A DNA stretch of 64,000 nt from Cellulomonas sp. WB94 (GTDB taxonomy: Bacteria; Actinomycetota; Actinomycetes; Actinomycetales; Cellulomonadaceae): the NCBI RefSeq assembly GCF_003115775.1, contig NZ_QEES01000002.1, forward strand, positions 682,001 to 746,000. Direction: 5' to 3'. Below, in pieces: positions 16,319 through 24,856 of the stretch (positions within the stretch are counted from its first letter, which is position 1; each line of letters opens with the position of its first letter). Below the pieces are notes generated by a model. The model searched no databases and had not been told where the DNA came from. It saw nothing but the letters and a program-made list of their open reading frames with translations. A program made the translations under genes and the position numbers.

Positions 16319-17901
16319 CGGGGTTCCGCGAAGACGGCGGCGGTCGCCGCAGAGGTCAGGTGGAGCCCCGGGACCACCGTCGGCGCCACGACCTGGACCT
16401 GGACGGCGCTCGGACCGACGTCGACGCTCGCACCGTCGGCCCACGGACCGCTCAGCTCGCCGAGCGCGTCGGCCCGGGCCTGGTCGACGGACGCCGCGTC
16501 GTAGGACCGTGCGATCCCGATCGTGCGCGCACCCTCCTGGGCGGCGTTGCGGGCGAGGAGGAACCCGGCGCCCCACACGACGCACTGCGCGCACACGAGG
16601 AACACGAGGAGCCCGAAGGCGAACACGAGGGGCAGCTCCACGGCGGACTGCCCGCTGTCGTCGCCCCGCCGAGCGCGCCGTGTGCTCCGCCGATCGCCCG
16701 CAGGTGGTGTCGACGCGACCGCGCCGGCGCCCGCCAGGGCGAACGCGCTCTCGGACGCCCCGTCGTCGCGCGCCTTGTCCAGGATGGTGACGAACCGGGC
16801 CGCTGCGGCGTGCGCGGGCGTCGCGGTCGTGAGGATCGTGGCGGTGTTCATCGCCGACTGGAACGGCGCTCCGCCGTCCGGGATCACGAGCGAGACCGGG
16901 GCGTCGACGATCCGGTGGGCCAGCGACTCCTGGACCTCGGAACGGCTCGAGCGCCGGTTGAGCACGACGTCGACCGTCGTCGGGAGCCGCACCGCGAGCC
17001 GCTCCCACAGGGCGAGGGTGCGCCGCGCGGCCCGCAGCGCCGGCAGGTCCGGAGTCGCGACGAGGAGCGCGACGTCGGCGTACTCGAGGATGAGCGCGGT
17101 CGCGTCGTCGAGGTGCGAGCCGACATCGATCACCGAGACGTCGAACTGGTAGCGCAGAGCGTTGACGACCGCTCGGGCCGCGTCGGCCGTCATCTCCTCG
17201 GCGCGTTCGCCGTCGTTCGGTGCGGGCAGCAGCCTGAGCCCGCTCTCGAGGTCGTACGAGGTCTCGCGGAGCACGCGACCCGACATCTCGCCGGCGATGT
17301 CGACGAGGTCGACGATCGACCGCCGGGTGTGGACCCCGGCGTAGGCAGCCAGGTCCCCCGACTGCAGGTCGAAGTCGATGAGCGAGACCGTGCGCGTCGC
17401 CGTGAGCGACTGCGCGACGAGCATGGCCACCGACGTCGCGCCGACCCCGCCCTTGGCGCCCGCGACAGCCACGACGCGACCGCCCCGACCGCCCGTGAGC
17501 TCGGAGGTGACCGCCGATCGCGCCGCGACCGCCCACTGGGCGACCGCCTCGATGCGCGAGACGATCTCGTTGAGGCTCGACGACTCGGAGATGACCGAGC
17601 GCGCGCCCGACTCCATCGCGGCAGCGAACTGCTCGGGTCCCGCGCTCTCGACGAGCAGCACGACGCCGACCAGCGGGTGGGAGGCGCCGACCGCGCGCGC
17701 GACGGCGTGACCGCGGCCGCCCTCGAGCGCCTCGTCGATCACGACGACGTTGATCCCGGTGCTGCGGCTGAGCGTGTCCTCGAGGGACGCGCCGTCTGCG
17801 GCGACATGAGCGAGGGTCAGGTTCTCTGCCTCGGCCAGCATGTGCGCGAGGCGCTGCTGGGTCGCGTCGCTCCCGGTGGCGAGGAGGATCTCGATGCTCA
17901 T
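16315..17901 (-). CDS. CpaE/TadZ-type ATPase fused to a TadE-like pseudopilin
   Basis: This 528-residue protein joins two parts that are normally separate. Residues 1-125 resemble the receiver-like domain of CpaE/TadZ. Residues 140-390 are a MinD/ParA-type ATPase with the deviant Walker A AGAKGGVGATSVAMLV and the switch region SLIDFDLQSGDLAAY; this family positions the pilus machine. After a basic linker (GDRRSTRRARRG) comes a complete pseudopilin N-terminus, DDSG then QSAVELPLVFAFGLLVFLV, with Gly417 at the predicted TadV site and Glu at +5, and a 111-residue TadE-like tail. I found no ATG, GTG or TTG in the linker that could start the pilin separately. The orientation, ATPase inside and tail outside, fits prepilin topology. 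Confidence 0.85.
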   Translation of the reverse strand: MSIEILLATGSDATQQRLAHMLAEAENLTLAHVAADGASLEDTLSRSTGINVVVIDEALEGGRGHAVARAVGASHPLVGVVLLVESAGPEQFAAAMESGARSVISESSSLNEIVSRIEAVAQWAVAARSAVTSELTGGRGGRVVAVAGAKGGVGATSVAMLVAQSLTATRTVSLIDFDLQSGDLAAYAGVHTRRSIVDLVDIAGEMSGRVLRETSYDLESGLRLLPAPNDGERAEEMTADAARAVVNALRYQFDVSVIDVGSHLDDATALILEYADVALLVATPDLPALRAARRTLALWERLAVRLPTTVDVVLNRRSSRSEVQESLAHRIVDAPVSLVIPDGGAPFQSAMNTATILTTATPAHAAAARFVTILDKARDDGASESAFALAGAGAVASTPPAGDRRSTRRARRGDDSGQSAVELPLVFAFGLLVFLVCAQCVVWGAGFLLARNAAQEGARTIGIARSYDAASVDQARADALGELSGPWADGASVDVGPSAVQVQVVAPTVVPGLHLTSAATAAVFAEPR

Positions 17902-18608
17902 CAGCCCGCCGCCCTGTCGCCGAGGAAGACCTTGTCGGCCGGCGCCTGCTCCTGGTCGTCGCCGGCACCGCGCAGGGCCAGACGGAGCTTAACCGAGAAG
18001 CTCTCGATGTAGGCGAGCCGCAGTGCATCGGCCGACGTCAGGGCGAAGGTCACCGGGACGCCGCGGGAGGTCGAGAAGTTGCCCGACGAGTCGGAGCCCT
18101 CGACGTCGGCAGGGAGACCCACCTCGAGGACGAGGGCGTTGGACACCCAGATCTCCGAGCGCGCCGGGTTCAGGTCGTCGCCCGCGACGGTCGCGATGAT
18201 GTCCACGTGGTTGCCGGGCGAGACCTTGCCCGCCACCCCGGTCTCGGCGTCGACCACGATGGCCACCTCCCGGTAGCCCGGCTGCACGCCGGGTCGGGGG
18301 ACCAGCATCCCGGTCTGCACCGTCGAGCCGGCCGTGTACCCCGTCGCCGCGACGAGGCCGACGACGTCCTTCTCCGTGTGCAGCGCCGTGGCCGGCACCC
18401 AGCGCTCCGGGACCTCGACGATCGTGACCATGTCCGACTCGATGGGCTCGAGCGCAGCCACGTCGCGCGTGAACTGCAGCACGCCCGTCATCGGGCCCAC
18501 CTTCGAGCTGACGTCACCGACGAACGTGAGGACCGCGAAGAACACCACGATCGCCCCGATCGACGTGAGGACGAGCAAGAGGGCACCACGGCGTTGACGC
18601 GGGTTCAC
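17901..18608 (-). CDS. cpaB: Flp pilus assembly protein CpaB/RcpC
   Basis: The 235-residue protein has one N-terminal membrane helix and an extracytoplasmic SAF-like domain (TGYTAGSTVQTGMLVP) followed by the CpaB/RcpC domain with VAIVVDAETGVAGKVSPG and HVDIIATV. CpaB proteins help assemble or guide the Flp fibre outside the membrane. The GTG start has GGAGGA 5 nt upstream and overlaps the previous stop as GTGA. The end overlaps the next start, so the operon is tightly packed here. Confidence 0.88.
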   Translation of the reverse strand: MNPRQRRGALLLVLTSIGAIVVFFAVLTFVGDVSSKVGPMTGVLQFTRDVAALEPIESDMVTIVEVPERWVPATALHTEKDVVGLVAATGYTAGSTVQTGMLVPRPGVQPGYREVAIVVDAETGVAGKVSPGNHVDIIATVAGDDLNPARSEIWVSNALVLEVGLPADVEGSDSSGNFSTSRGVPVTFALTSADALRLAYIESFSVKLRLALRGAGDDQEQAPADKVFLGDRAAG

Positions 18609-19393
18609 GCAAGTCCTCCAGGGGTCACGGCAGCAGATGAGAGTGCGACGTCGGTCAGCGGAAGCTGGCAGAAGACGCAGACCTGCCCCCAGCCGGCGCG
18701 CCCGCAGGACGGGCAGATCGGGAACGTGCGTGTCACCTCGGGGCGCAGCACGTGGCCGACGATGTCCTCGAGCCACTCGTGCAACGTGGTCACCTCGACC
18801 CATCGGGCGCACCGCCAGGGCGAGGCACCCGGTCCGAGCTCCAGCTCGACCCGCTCGGCCGGCAGGCTCGCGTCGTCGACGCCGGCGAACGCGCTCGCCG
18901 ACCGCGCGATGACGGCGATGTACCCCTCGAGCGGCGGGAGCTCCCGGGCACGGGACACCCGCTGGAGCTCCCAGTCCACGAGGAACCTGCTCGCCGGCCA
19001 CAGGCTCGCCGCGTGGAGACCGAGGTGCGGGTTCGGGCGCTCGAGCGAGCCGACCGACGAGAGCAGCGCGAACGTCGACGACGCGCGGGTCACCATCGCC
19101 GATGCCGCACCCGCGAGCCCGAGCTCGCTGTCCGGGAACATCGCGAGCGCCGACGCCACCACGAACAGCGCGGTGACCGGGACGTCGCAGCGCAGCAGAC
19201 CGATGTCCTCGCGTCCGTAGGCGAGCCGCACCGCGCGCGACTCCCGCCAGCCGACCTCGTCGCTGCTCAGCAGGAGCACCTGCGAACCGCGGGGTGTCGC
19301 GTCGACGGCCTCAGCGATCGCCTGCCGCTCGGCGACAGCCGTGGTGGCACCGCGAGGCGCCACAGCATGGTCGGCCACCACGATGACGGGCAC
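18605..19393 (-). CDS. zinc-ribbon protein of unknown function, first gene of the pilus operon
   Basis: This 262-residue soluble protein opens with an alpha/beta segment (MPVIVVADHAVAPRG) and has a long middle region with no recognised fold. It ends in a treble-type zinc ribbon: CPSCGRAGWGQVCVFC has two CxxC pairs. Similar proteins often accompany actinobacterial Tad loci, but I know no tested function. It overlaps cpaB by 4 nt. A regulator, adaptor or assembly factor is possible; the sequence shows only the metal site and the linkage. Confidence 0.7.
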   Translation of the reverse strand: MPVIVVADHAVAPRGATTAVAERQAIAEAVDATPRGSQVLLLSSDEVGWRESRAVRLAYGREDIGLLRCDVPVTALFVVASALAMFPDSELGLAGAASAMVTRASSTFALLSSVGSLERPNPHLGLHAASLWPASRFLVDWELQRVSRARELPPLEGYIAVIARSASAFAGVDDASLPAERVELELGPGASPWRCARWVEVTTLHEWLEDIVGHVLRPEVTRTFPICPSCGRAGWGQVCVFCQLPLTDVALSSAAVTPGGLA

Positions 19394-19597
19394 TCAGACG
19401 GCTCCCTTCGAGGACGTGGTGGCGCGCGGCACTCCCAGCGAACGTGCAGGTGGGGAGCACAGGCGACAGTACAGACAATGCACCGACGTCGCGACATGTT
19501 CACCCGAACGCGACAAAGTGCACCGAATGGGCGCCCGTAGGGTTGCGACGGCGCCCGACCCTGTCGGCGGGCGCGACGAGCAGAGGTGGGCGGTCCG

Positions 19598-19942
19598 ATG
19601 CGCGCGATGAGACTCACGATCGACGGGCGCGACCTCGCGCCCGTCCTGGTGGCCGACACGTACTGGAGCCGGCTGCGCGGGATGCTGGCCCGCAGGCCGC
19701 TCCCGCCCGCGCTGCTGCTGCGGCCGTCGAGCTCGGTCCACGGCGTCGGCATGCGCGAGCCGCTCGACGTCGCGACGCTCGGCGCCGACGGCACAGTGCT
19801 CGCCGTGCGCGTCCTGAAACCGTTCGGTCTCGTCCCACCGGTGCGCGGCGCGGTCGACGTCCTGGAGGCACCCGTCGGCTCGTTCGACCGGTGGGGTCTC
19901 GTCGTGGGCAGCCGGGTGGCTACGGACGACGACCTGAGCTGA
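19598..19942 (+). CDS. DUF192 family protein
   Basis: The protein has 114 residues from the ATG at 19598. It matches the DUF192 pattern: an early WSRLRGMLARRPLPP segment, the HGVGMREPLDV core and VRVLKPFGLVPPVRGA. Family members are small beta-barrels, often secreted; this one has no obvious signal peptide. The role is unknown. It is divergent from the pilus operon across a 200-bp intergenic region and often sits there in related genomes, so shared regulation is possible. GTG 19586 and ATG 19607 are alternative starts. Confidence 0.78.
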   Translation: MRAMRLTIDGRDLAPVLVADTYWSRLRGMLARRPLPPALLLRPSSSVHGVGMREPLDVATLGADGTVLAVRVLKPFGLVPPVRGAVDVLEAPVGSFDRWGLVVGSRVATDDDLS

Positions 19943-20028
19943 GCACGGCACCGGGCGATCGTGCCCCGGCCACGTCGAGGAGTCCCGGGCCCACGGGCTC
20001 AACCGAGGACCCCGGCTCCCCGCTGCCT

Positions 20029-20048
20029 GCTGGGCCCGGGGGCCCAGC
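20029..20048. terminator. hairpin between convergent DUF192 and DUF3817 genes
   Basis: GCTGGGCCC and GGGCCCAGC form a perfect 9-bp GC-rich stem around GG, located between stops at 19942 and 20055. It is likely to end both transcripts. Confidence 0.7.
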
Positions 20049-20054
20049 GCCGAC

Positions 20055-20405
20055 TCAGCGCGCCGGGGCTGCCTCGAGCCGCGCCACGGCGTCCGCGTGC
20101 ACGCGACGCTCCAGGACGAAGGACATGACCGGCACCACGCCGGCGGCGACCATCGCGGCGAGACGCCCGAAGTCCCAGCGCATCTTCGACCACAGGTCCA
20201 TGACGGTCACGAGGTACACCACGTAGATCCACCCGTGCGCGAACGGCACCCAGCCGATCCAGCTCAGCACGTCGGGGCCGACGCGCACCGCGTACTTGAG
20301 GAGCATCTCGAGGCACAGGATCAGCAGCATCGTGCCGGTGACCCAGGCCATGATGCGGTACCGCTGCAGTGCCTGACGGCCCTTGACCGGGTCCAGCGCA
20401 GCCAT
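20055..20405 (-). CDS. DUF3817 family integral membrane protein
   Basis: This 116-residue protein has three hydrophobic helices and the family's typical phrases RYRIMAWVTGTMLLIL, FAHGWIYVVYLVTVMDLW and KMRWDFGRL. It is a common small membrane protein of actinobacteria, sometimes fused to or near transport functions, with no established biochemical role. I chose the ATG at 20405 because AGGAG lies 7 nt upstream; the frame continues for 26 codons further. Confidence 0.85.
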   Translation of the reverse strand: MAALDPVKGRQALQRYRIMAWVTGTMLLILCLEMLLKYAVRVGPDVLSWIGWVPFAHGWIYVVYLVTVMDLWSKMRWDFGRLAAMVAAGVVPVMSFVLERRVHADAVARLEAAPAR

Positions 20406-20572
20406 GTGACGCTCCTGTTCTGCCCGATCGGTGCGGTGGTCGCCACCGCGACGAGCACCGCCGACGCGGGGCGGGTCCATCATCCCCGACCGCGGCCGCG
20501 CGAGCGGCCGAACAGGAGGCGCACCCGCTCGGGGCCTGCGGAAATGCCTTCGGCGATGTGGGTGCCCGCACC

Positions 20573-20578
20573 TACTGT
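20573..20578 (+). promoter_or_regulatory. -10 box of a leaderless promoter for the first ABC exporter subunit
   Basis: TACTGT ends 6 nt before the GTG chosen as start, with no ribosome-binding site between. This spacing decided the start over the GTG at 20558. Confidence 0.5.
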
Positions 20579-20584
20579 GGCGGA

Positions 20585-22420
20585 GTGCGTCAACTCCCGC
20601 TCCCCCATCCCGGCCCAGCGCCGCTGACGTCCCCTGCCGCCCTCCTGTGGTGGCAGGCGCGACACCAGCAGGGGCTGCTGCTCGCCTCGATCACGTGCGG
20701 CATCGTCGGCAACGTCGCGGCGGCCGCGATGCCGTACGTGCTCGGACGCATCATCGACGGCGGCCTGACGGACGGCCTGAGCCGCACGCTGTGGCTCGGC
20801 TGCGCCGCGTTCGGAGCCGTGGGGCTCGTGCAGGTCGGCGCCAACGTCTGGGGGCACCGTCTCGACGTCGAGAACTGGCTCCGCGCGGCCTACGCGACCT
20901 CGCAGCTCATCGGGCACCACGTCACCCGCACGGGCGACGCCGTGACCGCCGAGCTGCCGACCGGCGAGGTCGTGGCGACCGTCGCGAGCGACGCGCTGCG
21001 GATCGGGGAGGTGTACGCGGTCGCCGCCCGGTTCGTCGGCGGGATCGTCGCCTATGCGGCCGTCGCGGTCGTCCTCATGCGCACCTCCGTCACGCTCGGC
21101 CTGCTCGTGCTGCTCGGCCTCCCGGTCGTGGCGTCGGCGCTCGCTCTCCTCGTCAAGCCGCTGCAGCGCCGCCAGGCCACGCAGCGCGAGGCGTCGGGTC
21201 GGCTGACCACGCTCGGCGCCGACACGGTCTCGGGCCTGCGGATCCTGCGCGGGATCGGCGGCGAGGAGGTCTTCGCGGGGCGCTACCGCGCGCAGTCGGA
21301 GCTCGTGCGCCGCGCGGGGGTCGGGGTCGCGCAGACGCAGTCGCTGCTCGACGCCCTGCAGACGCTCCTGCCCGGGCTGTTCCTCGCGGCGGTCGTCTGG
21401 GTCGGTGCGCACCTCGCGCTGGCGGGCGAGATCAGCCCCGGACAGCTCGTGGCGTTCTACGGGTTCGCTGCCTTCCTCACCCAGCCGCTGTGGACCGCGA
21501 CCGAGGCCATGCGCGTCATGACGCGAGCCGTCGTCGGCTGCCGCAAGATCATCAAGGTCCTGGAGATCCCCGAGGCGGGCGCGGACTCGGCCGACCGTCG
21601 CGCCGCGGCCGCCGCGACGAGCCCCGCACGGACCGAGGCCCTCGTCGACGAGCTGAGCGGGCTCGTCGTGCAGCCGGGGGCGCTGCTCGCGCTCGTGAGC
21701 GCGGATCCTGACGAGTCCGCACGGCTCGCGACGCGGCTGGGTCGCTTCCGGGCGCCCGCAGGCAGCGCGGCCGACGACGACGAGTCGCTCGGTGAGGTGC
21801 GGTGGGGAGCGGTACTCCTGCGCGAGCTGCACCTGCGCGAGGTGCGCGACCGCATCGTCGTCGCCGAGTCGACACCGCACCTCTTCACCGGTGTCCTCGC
21901 CGAAGAGCTCGACGTCCGCGGCCGGGCCACCGAGTCCGACCTGCTGGCGGCCATGCACGTCGCGGACGCGGCGGACGTCCTGGACTCGGTCCCCGGCGGT
22001 CTCGCCGGAGCGGTCGAGGAGAAGGGGCGCTCGCTGTCCGGTGGCCAGCGCCAGCGCGTCGCGCTCGCACGGGCCCTGCTCACCGAGGCCGAGGTGCTCG
22101 TGCTCGTCGAGCCGACGAGCGCCGTCGACGCCCACACCGAGGCGCGGATCGCGCGGCGGCTGGCCGAGGCCCGACGCGGCCGGACGACCGTCCTGGTCAC
22201 CGCGTCCCCGCTCGTGCTCGACGTGGTCGAGGAGGTCGTGCTCATCGAGGGCGGCCGGGTGGTGGCGCGCGGGAGCCACCGCCAGCTCCTCGCCGCGGCC
22301 GACGCGGCCGGGCGCGCCTACCGCGCGGTCGTGTCCCGCGGCCACGAGACCGTACCCACCGAGACCCGCCCCACCGACGACGCCCGAGAGGAGGACCGCC
22401 GTGAAGCTGCCCGTCGCTGA
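20585..22420 (+). CDS. ABC exporter subunit with degenerate Walker A and B (TM-NBD half transporter)
   Basis: The 611-residue protein has a six-helix type IV exporter membrane domain (about residues 25-305) and a C-terminal ATPase domain. The ATPase lacks a P-loop: where GxxGxGKS/T should be, near residue 370, it reads LVSADPDESARLATRLG. Walker B is VLVLVEPTSAVD, with Val in place of the Asp. The signature LSGGQRQRVALARAL (484-498) is intact. Alone it cannot bind and hydrolyse ATP at its own site, but its signature can complete the partner's site. It overlaps the partner gene by 20 nt. Substrate unknown; such pairs export peptides, lipids, siderophores or drugs. Confidence 0.88.
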   Translation: MRQLPLPHPGPAPLTSPAALLWWQARHQQGLLLASITCGIVGNVAAAAMPYVLGRIIDGGLTDGLSRTLWLGCAAFGAVGLVQVGANVWGHRLDVENWLRAAYATSQLIGHHVTRTGDAVTAELPTGEVVATVASDALRIGEVYAVAARFVGGIVAYAAVAVVLMRTSVTLGLLVLLGLPVVASALALLVKPLQRRQATQREASGRLTTLGADTVSGLRILRGIGGEEVFAGRYRAQSELVRRAGVGVAQTQSLLDALQTLLPGLFLAAVVWVGAHLALAGEISPGQLVAFYGFAAFLTQPLWTATEAMRVMTRAVVGCRKIIKVLEIPEAGADSADRRAAAAATSPARTEALVDELSGLVVQPGALLALVSADPDESARLATRLGRFRAPAGSAADDDESLGEVRWGAVLLRELHLREVRDRIVVAESTPHLFTGVLAEELDVRGRATESDLLAAMHVADAADVLDSVPGGLAGAVEEKGRSLSGGQRQRVALARALLTEAEVLVLVEPTSAVDAHTEARIARRLAEARRGRTTVLVTASPLVLDVVEEVVLIEGGRVVARGSHRQLLAAADAAGRAYRAVVSRGHETVPTETRPTDDAREEDRREAARR

Positions 22421-24134
22421 CGGCCCCGCGCTGCGGCGCGAGACCCGCACGCTCGTGCGCCGCCACCGCGGCGCACTGACCGTGGTCGTCGCGCTGCACG
22501 CTGCAGCGGCGTGCGCCGGCCTGGCCGGTCCGTGGCTGCTCGGCCACCTCATCGACGCCGTCGCTGTCGGGACGACGTCGTCGTACGTCGACCGGACCGT
22601 CGCCGTCCTCGTGGTCGCCGTGCTCGCGCAGACGGTCCTCATCCGCTACGCGCAGCGCTCCGCGATGGTGCTCGGCGAGTCCGTCTTCGCCGAGCTGCGC
22701 GAGGAGTTCCTCTCGACCGTCACGCGGCTGCCGCTGTCCGTCGTCGAGCGCGCCGGGACCGGCGACCTGATCGCCCGCACCACGACCGACATCGACCGGG
22801 TGCAGTACACGGTCCGCTTCGGGGTACCGCGCCTGCTCGTGAGCGGCGCGACGATCGCACTGACCGCGGTCGCCGCTGCCCTGACGAGCCCCCTGGTCGC
22901 GCTCGGGCTGCTCGCCGGGCTGCCGCTGCTGCTGCCGGTCGCGCGCTGGTACCTGCGGCGCGCGGCGCCCGCGTACCTGCGCGAGTCGGCGGCGTACGCG
23001 ACGCTCAACGGCACGATCACCGAGAGCGTCGAGGGTGCCCGCACGGTCGACGCGCTCAACCTCGGCGCCCGCCGCCGGGCACGCGTCGACGACGACCTCC
23101 GCGAGGCGTTCGCGGCCGAGTCGAAGACCCTCTGGCTGCGCTCGATCCTCTTCCCGGGCATCGACGCGTCCTTCCTGCTGCCCGTGGTCGCCGTGCTCGC
23201 GTGGGGCGCCTACCTCATCTCGACGGGCGGGGCGACGATCGGCGCGGTCACGACGATCGCGCTGTACGCGACGCAGATCATCCACCCGATCTGGGAGCTC
23301 ATCTTCTGGCTCGACGAGATCCAGGTCGGCGCGACGTCGCTCGCCCGGATCCTCGGCGTCGCGAACGTGCTGCCCGACCGGACAGCAGGCTCGGCGCAGC
23401 CGTCCGACGAGCACGTCGTGGCCACCGAGGTGCGCTACGCCTACCGCGAGGGGCACGACGTGCTGCACGGCATCGACCTCGACCTCGTGGTCGGAGAGCG
23501 GCTCGCCGTCGTCGGCCCGTCGGGCACCGGCAAGTCGACGCTCGGGCGGATGCTCGCCGGCATCCACCCGCCGAGCGGTGGGGCCGTGACCGTCGGCGGC
23601 GTCCCGCTCGTCGAGCTGCCGCTCGGGGACCTGCGCGGGCACGTCGCGCTCGTGACGCAGGAGCACCACGTCTTCGTCGGCTCGGTCGCGGACAACCTCC
23701 GGCTCGCCCGGGTCGAGGCGGACGACGCCGAGCTCGAGCGCGCCCTGCGAGCCGTGGACGCCTGGGGGTGGGTGGAGGCGCTGCCCGACGGGCTCGGCAC
23801 CGGCGTCGGTTCGGGTGGCGCGGCCCTCACCCCCGCGCAGGCCCAGCAGCTCGCGCTCGCCCGGCTCGTGCTCCTCGACCCGCACACCCTCGTGCTCGAC
23901 GAGGCGACGAGCCTGCTCGACCCGCGTGCGGCCCGGCACCTCGAGCGCTCGCTCTCGGCGGTCCTCGCGGGGCGCACGGTGGTGGCGATCGCGCACCGGC
24001 TGCACACCGCGCACGACGCCGACCGCGTGGCCGTCGTGGACGGCGGGCGGATCGTCGAGATCGGCTCGCACGACGAGCTCGTCGCGGCGGGCGGCGACTA
24101 CGCGGCGCTGTGGCACTCCTGGCAGCAGGAGTAG
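22401..24134 (+). CDS. ABC exporter subunit with functional Walker motifs and degenerate signature
   Basis: This 577-residue half transporter has six membrane helices (about 20-310) and an ATPase domain with intact Walker A GPSGTGKST (372-380), Walker B LVLDEATSLLD and switch His (AIAHRL). Its ABC signature is replaced by LTPAQAQQLALARL (476 onward). It therefore supplies the nucleotide-binding half of the single working site and needs the LSGGQ of the first subunit. The GTG start follows AGGAGG at good spacing inside the end of the upstream gene, which supports equal production of the two subunits. Confidence 0.92.
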   Translation: MKLPVADGPALRRETRTLVRRHRGALTVVVALHAAAACAGLAGPWLLGHLIDAVAVGTTSSYVDRTVAVLVVAVLAQTVLIRYAQRSAMVLGESVFAELREEFLSTVTRLPLSVVERAGTGDLIARTTTDIDRVQYTVRFGVPRLLVSGATIALTAVAAALTSPLVALGLLAGLPLLLPVARWYLRRAAPAYLRESAAYATLNGTITESVEGARTVDALNLGARRRARVDDDLREAFAAESKTLWLRSILFPGIDASFLLPVVAVLAWGAYLISTGGATIGAVTTIALYATQIIHPIWELIFWLDEIQVGATSLARILGVANVLPDRTAGSAQPSDEHVVATEVRYAYREGHDVLHGIDLDLVVGERLAVVGPSGTGKSTLGRMLAGIHPPSGGAVTVGGVPLVELPLGDLRGHVALVTQEHHVFVGSVADNLRLARVEADDAELERALRAVDAWGWVEALPDGLGTGVGSGGAALTPAQAQQLALARLVLLDPHTLVLDEATSLLDPRAARHLERSLSAVLAGRTVVAIAHRLHTAHDADRVAVVDGGRIVEIGSHDELVAAGGDYAALWHSWQQE

Positions 24135-24153
24135 CAGCAGGAGCAGCGGCCGG

Positions 24154-24762
24154 TCACACGTCTGCGTCGCTCGCGATCCCGAAGAACGTCACACCGGGCT
24201 CGGACACCGGCAGCTCGTGGAACCCGAGCCGGTCGTAGAACGCCCGGGCCCGCACGTTCGAGCTCGCCATGCCGAGGTGCACCGCGGGGACGCCTCGGTC
24301 CGCGAGCGCCGCGAGGAAGGTCCGCACCAGCGCGCGCCCGTGGCCGTGGCCCTGGTGCTCGGGCAGCAGGTCGATGTGCAGGTGCGCGGGATAGTCCGCG
24401 AGCCCCTCGTGCACGGCCTGCTCGGGGTGGTGGAGCGTGTCGACGAGGCGCTCCTGCCGGGTGCCGGGCGCGTCGCCCCTCGGGTAGCGGGGCGCCACGA
24501 CAGGGAGCCACCTGCGCCGGTACTCCTCGGCCCAGCGGCGCGTGTCGGCGGTCCCGAGGACGTAGCCGACCGCGCGGTTCCCGTCGTCCAGCACGAAGGC
24601 AAGCTCGGGCTCGAGGTGCAGGTACGGGCCCGCGTAGACGTCCGGCATCAGGTGGTCGTCGCTGTACTGGCCCCGGGCGTCACCACCGCCGTCCGCTGTG
24701 CGCACGCAGACGTCGTAGACGTCGGCGCGGTCGAAGTCCTCGTACGGTCGGACGAACGCCAC
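24154..24762 (-). CDS. GNAT-family N-acetyltransferase
   Basis: This 202-residue protein has the GNAT fold: a variable N-terminal part with EPELAFVLDD and AVGYVLGTADTRRW, then the acetyl-CoA loop in HIDLLPEHQGHGHGRALV (the Q/RxxGxG/A signature) and the C-terminal SSNVRARAFYDRLGF. The layout with a long middle helical segment (AEEYRRRWLP) recalls the acetyltransferase-like domain found with O-GlcNAcase homologues. Substrate unknown. The GTG start is supported by AAAGGAG 5 nt upstream. It converges on the ABC exporter with only 19 bp between stops. Confidence 0.85.
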   Translation of the reverse strand: MAFVRPYEDFDRADVYDVCVRTADGGGDARGQYSDDHLMPDVYAGPYLHLEPELAFVLDDGNRAVGYVLGTADTRRWAEEYRRRWLPVVAPRYPRGDAPGTRQERLVDTLHHPEQAVHEGLADYPAHLHIDLLPEHQGHGHGRALVRTFLAALADRGVPAVHLGMASSNVRARAFYDRLGFHELPVSEPGVTFFGIASDADV

Positions 24763-24856
24763 ATCGGCTCCTTTGCGAGAGCGGCAGCCGGTCATCGGGA
24801 CGGCCGAGGTGAGTATCCACGCGACAGGGGTGGACGCGATAGTCGATCCTGGACAC

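Noticed and set aside
16653-16800. A separate start for the TadE part of the CpaE-TadE gene
   Set aside because: I read the linker codon by codon and found no ATG, GTG or TTG and no Shine-Dalgarno within 32 codons before the prepilin site.
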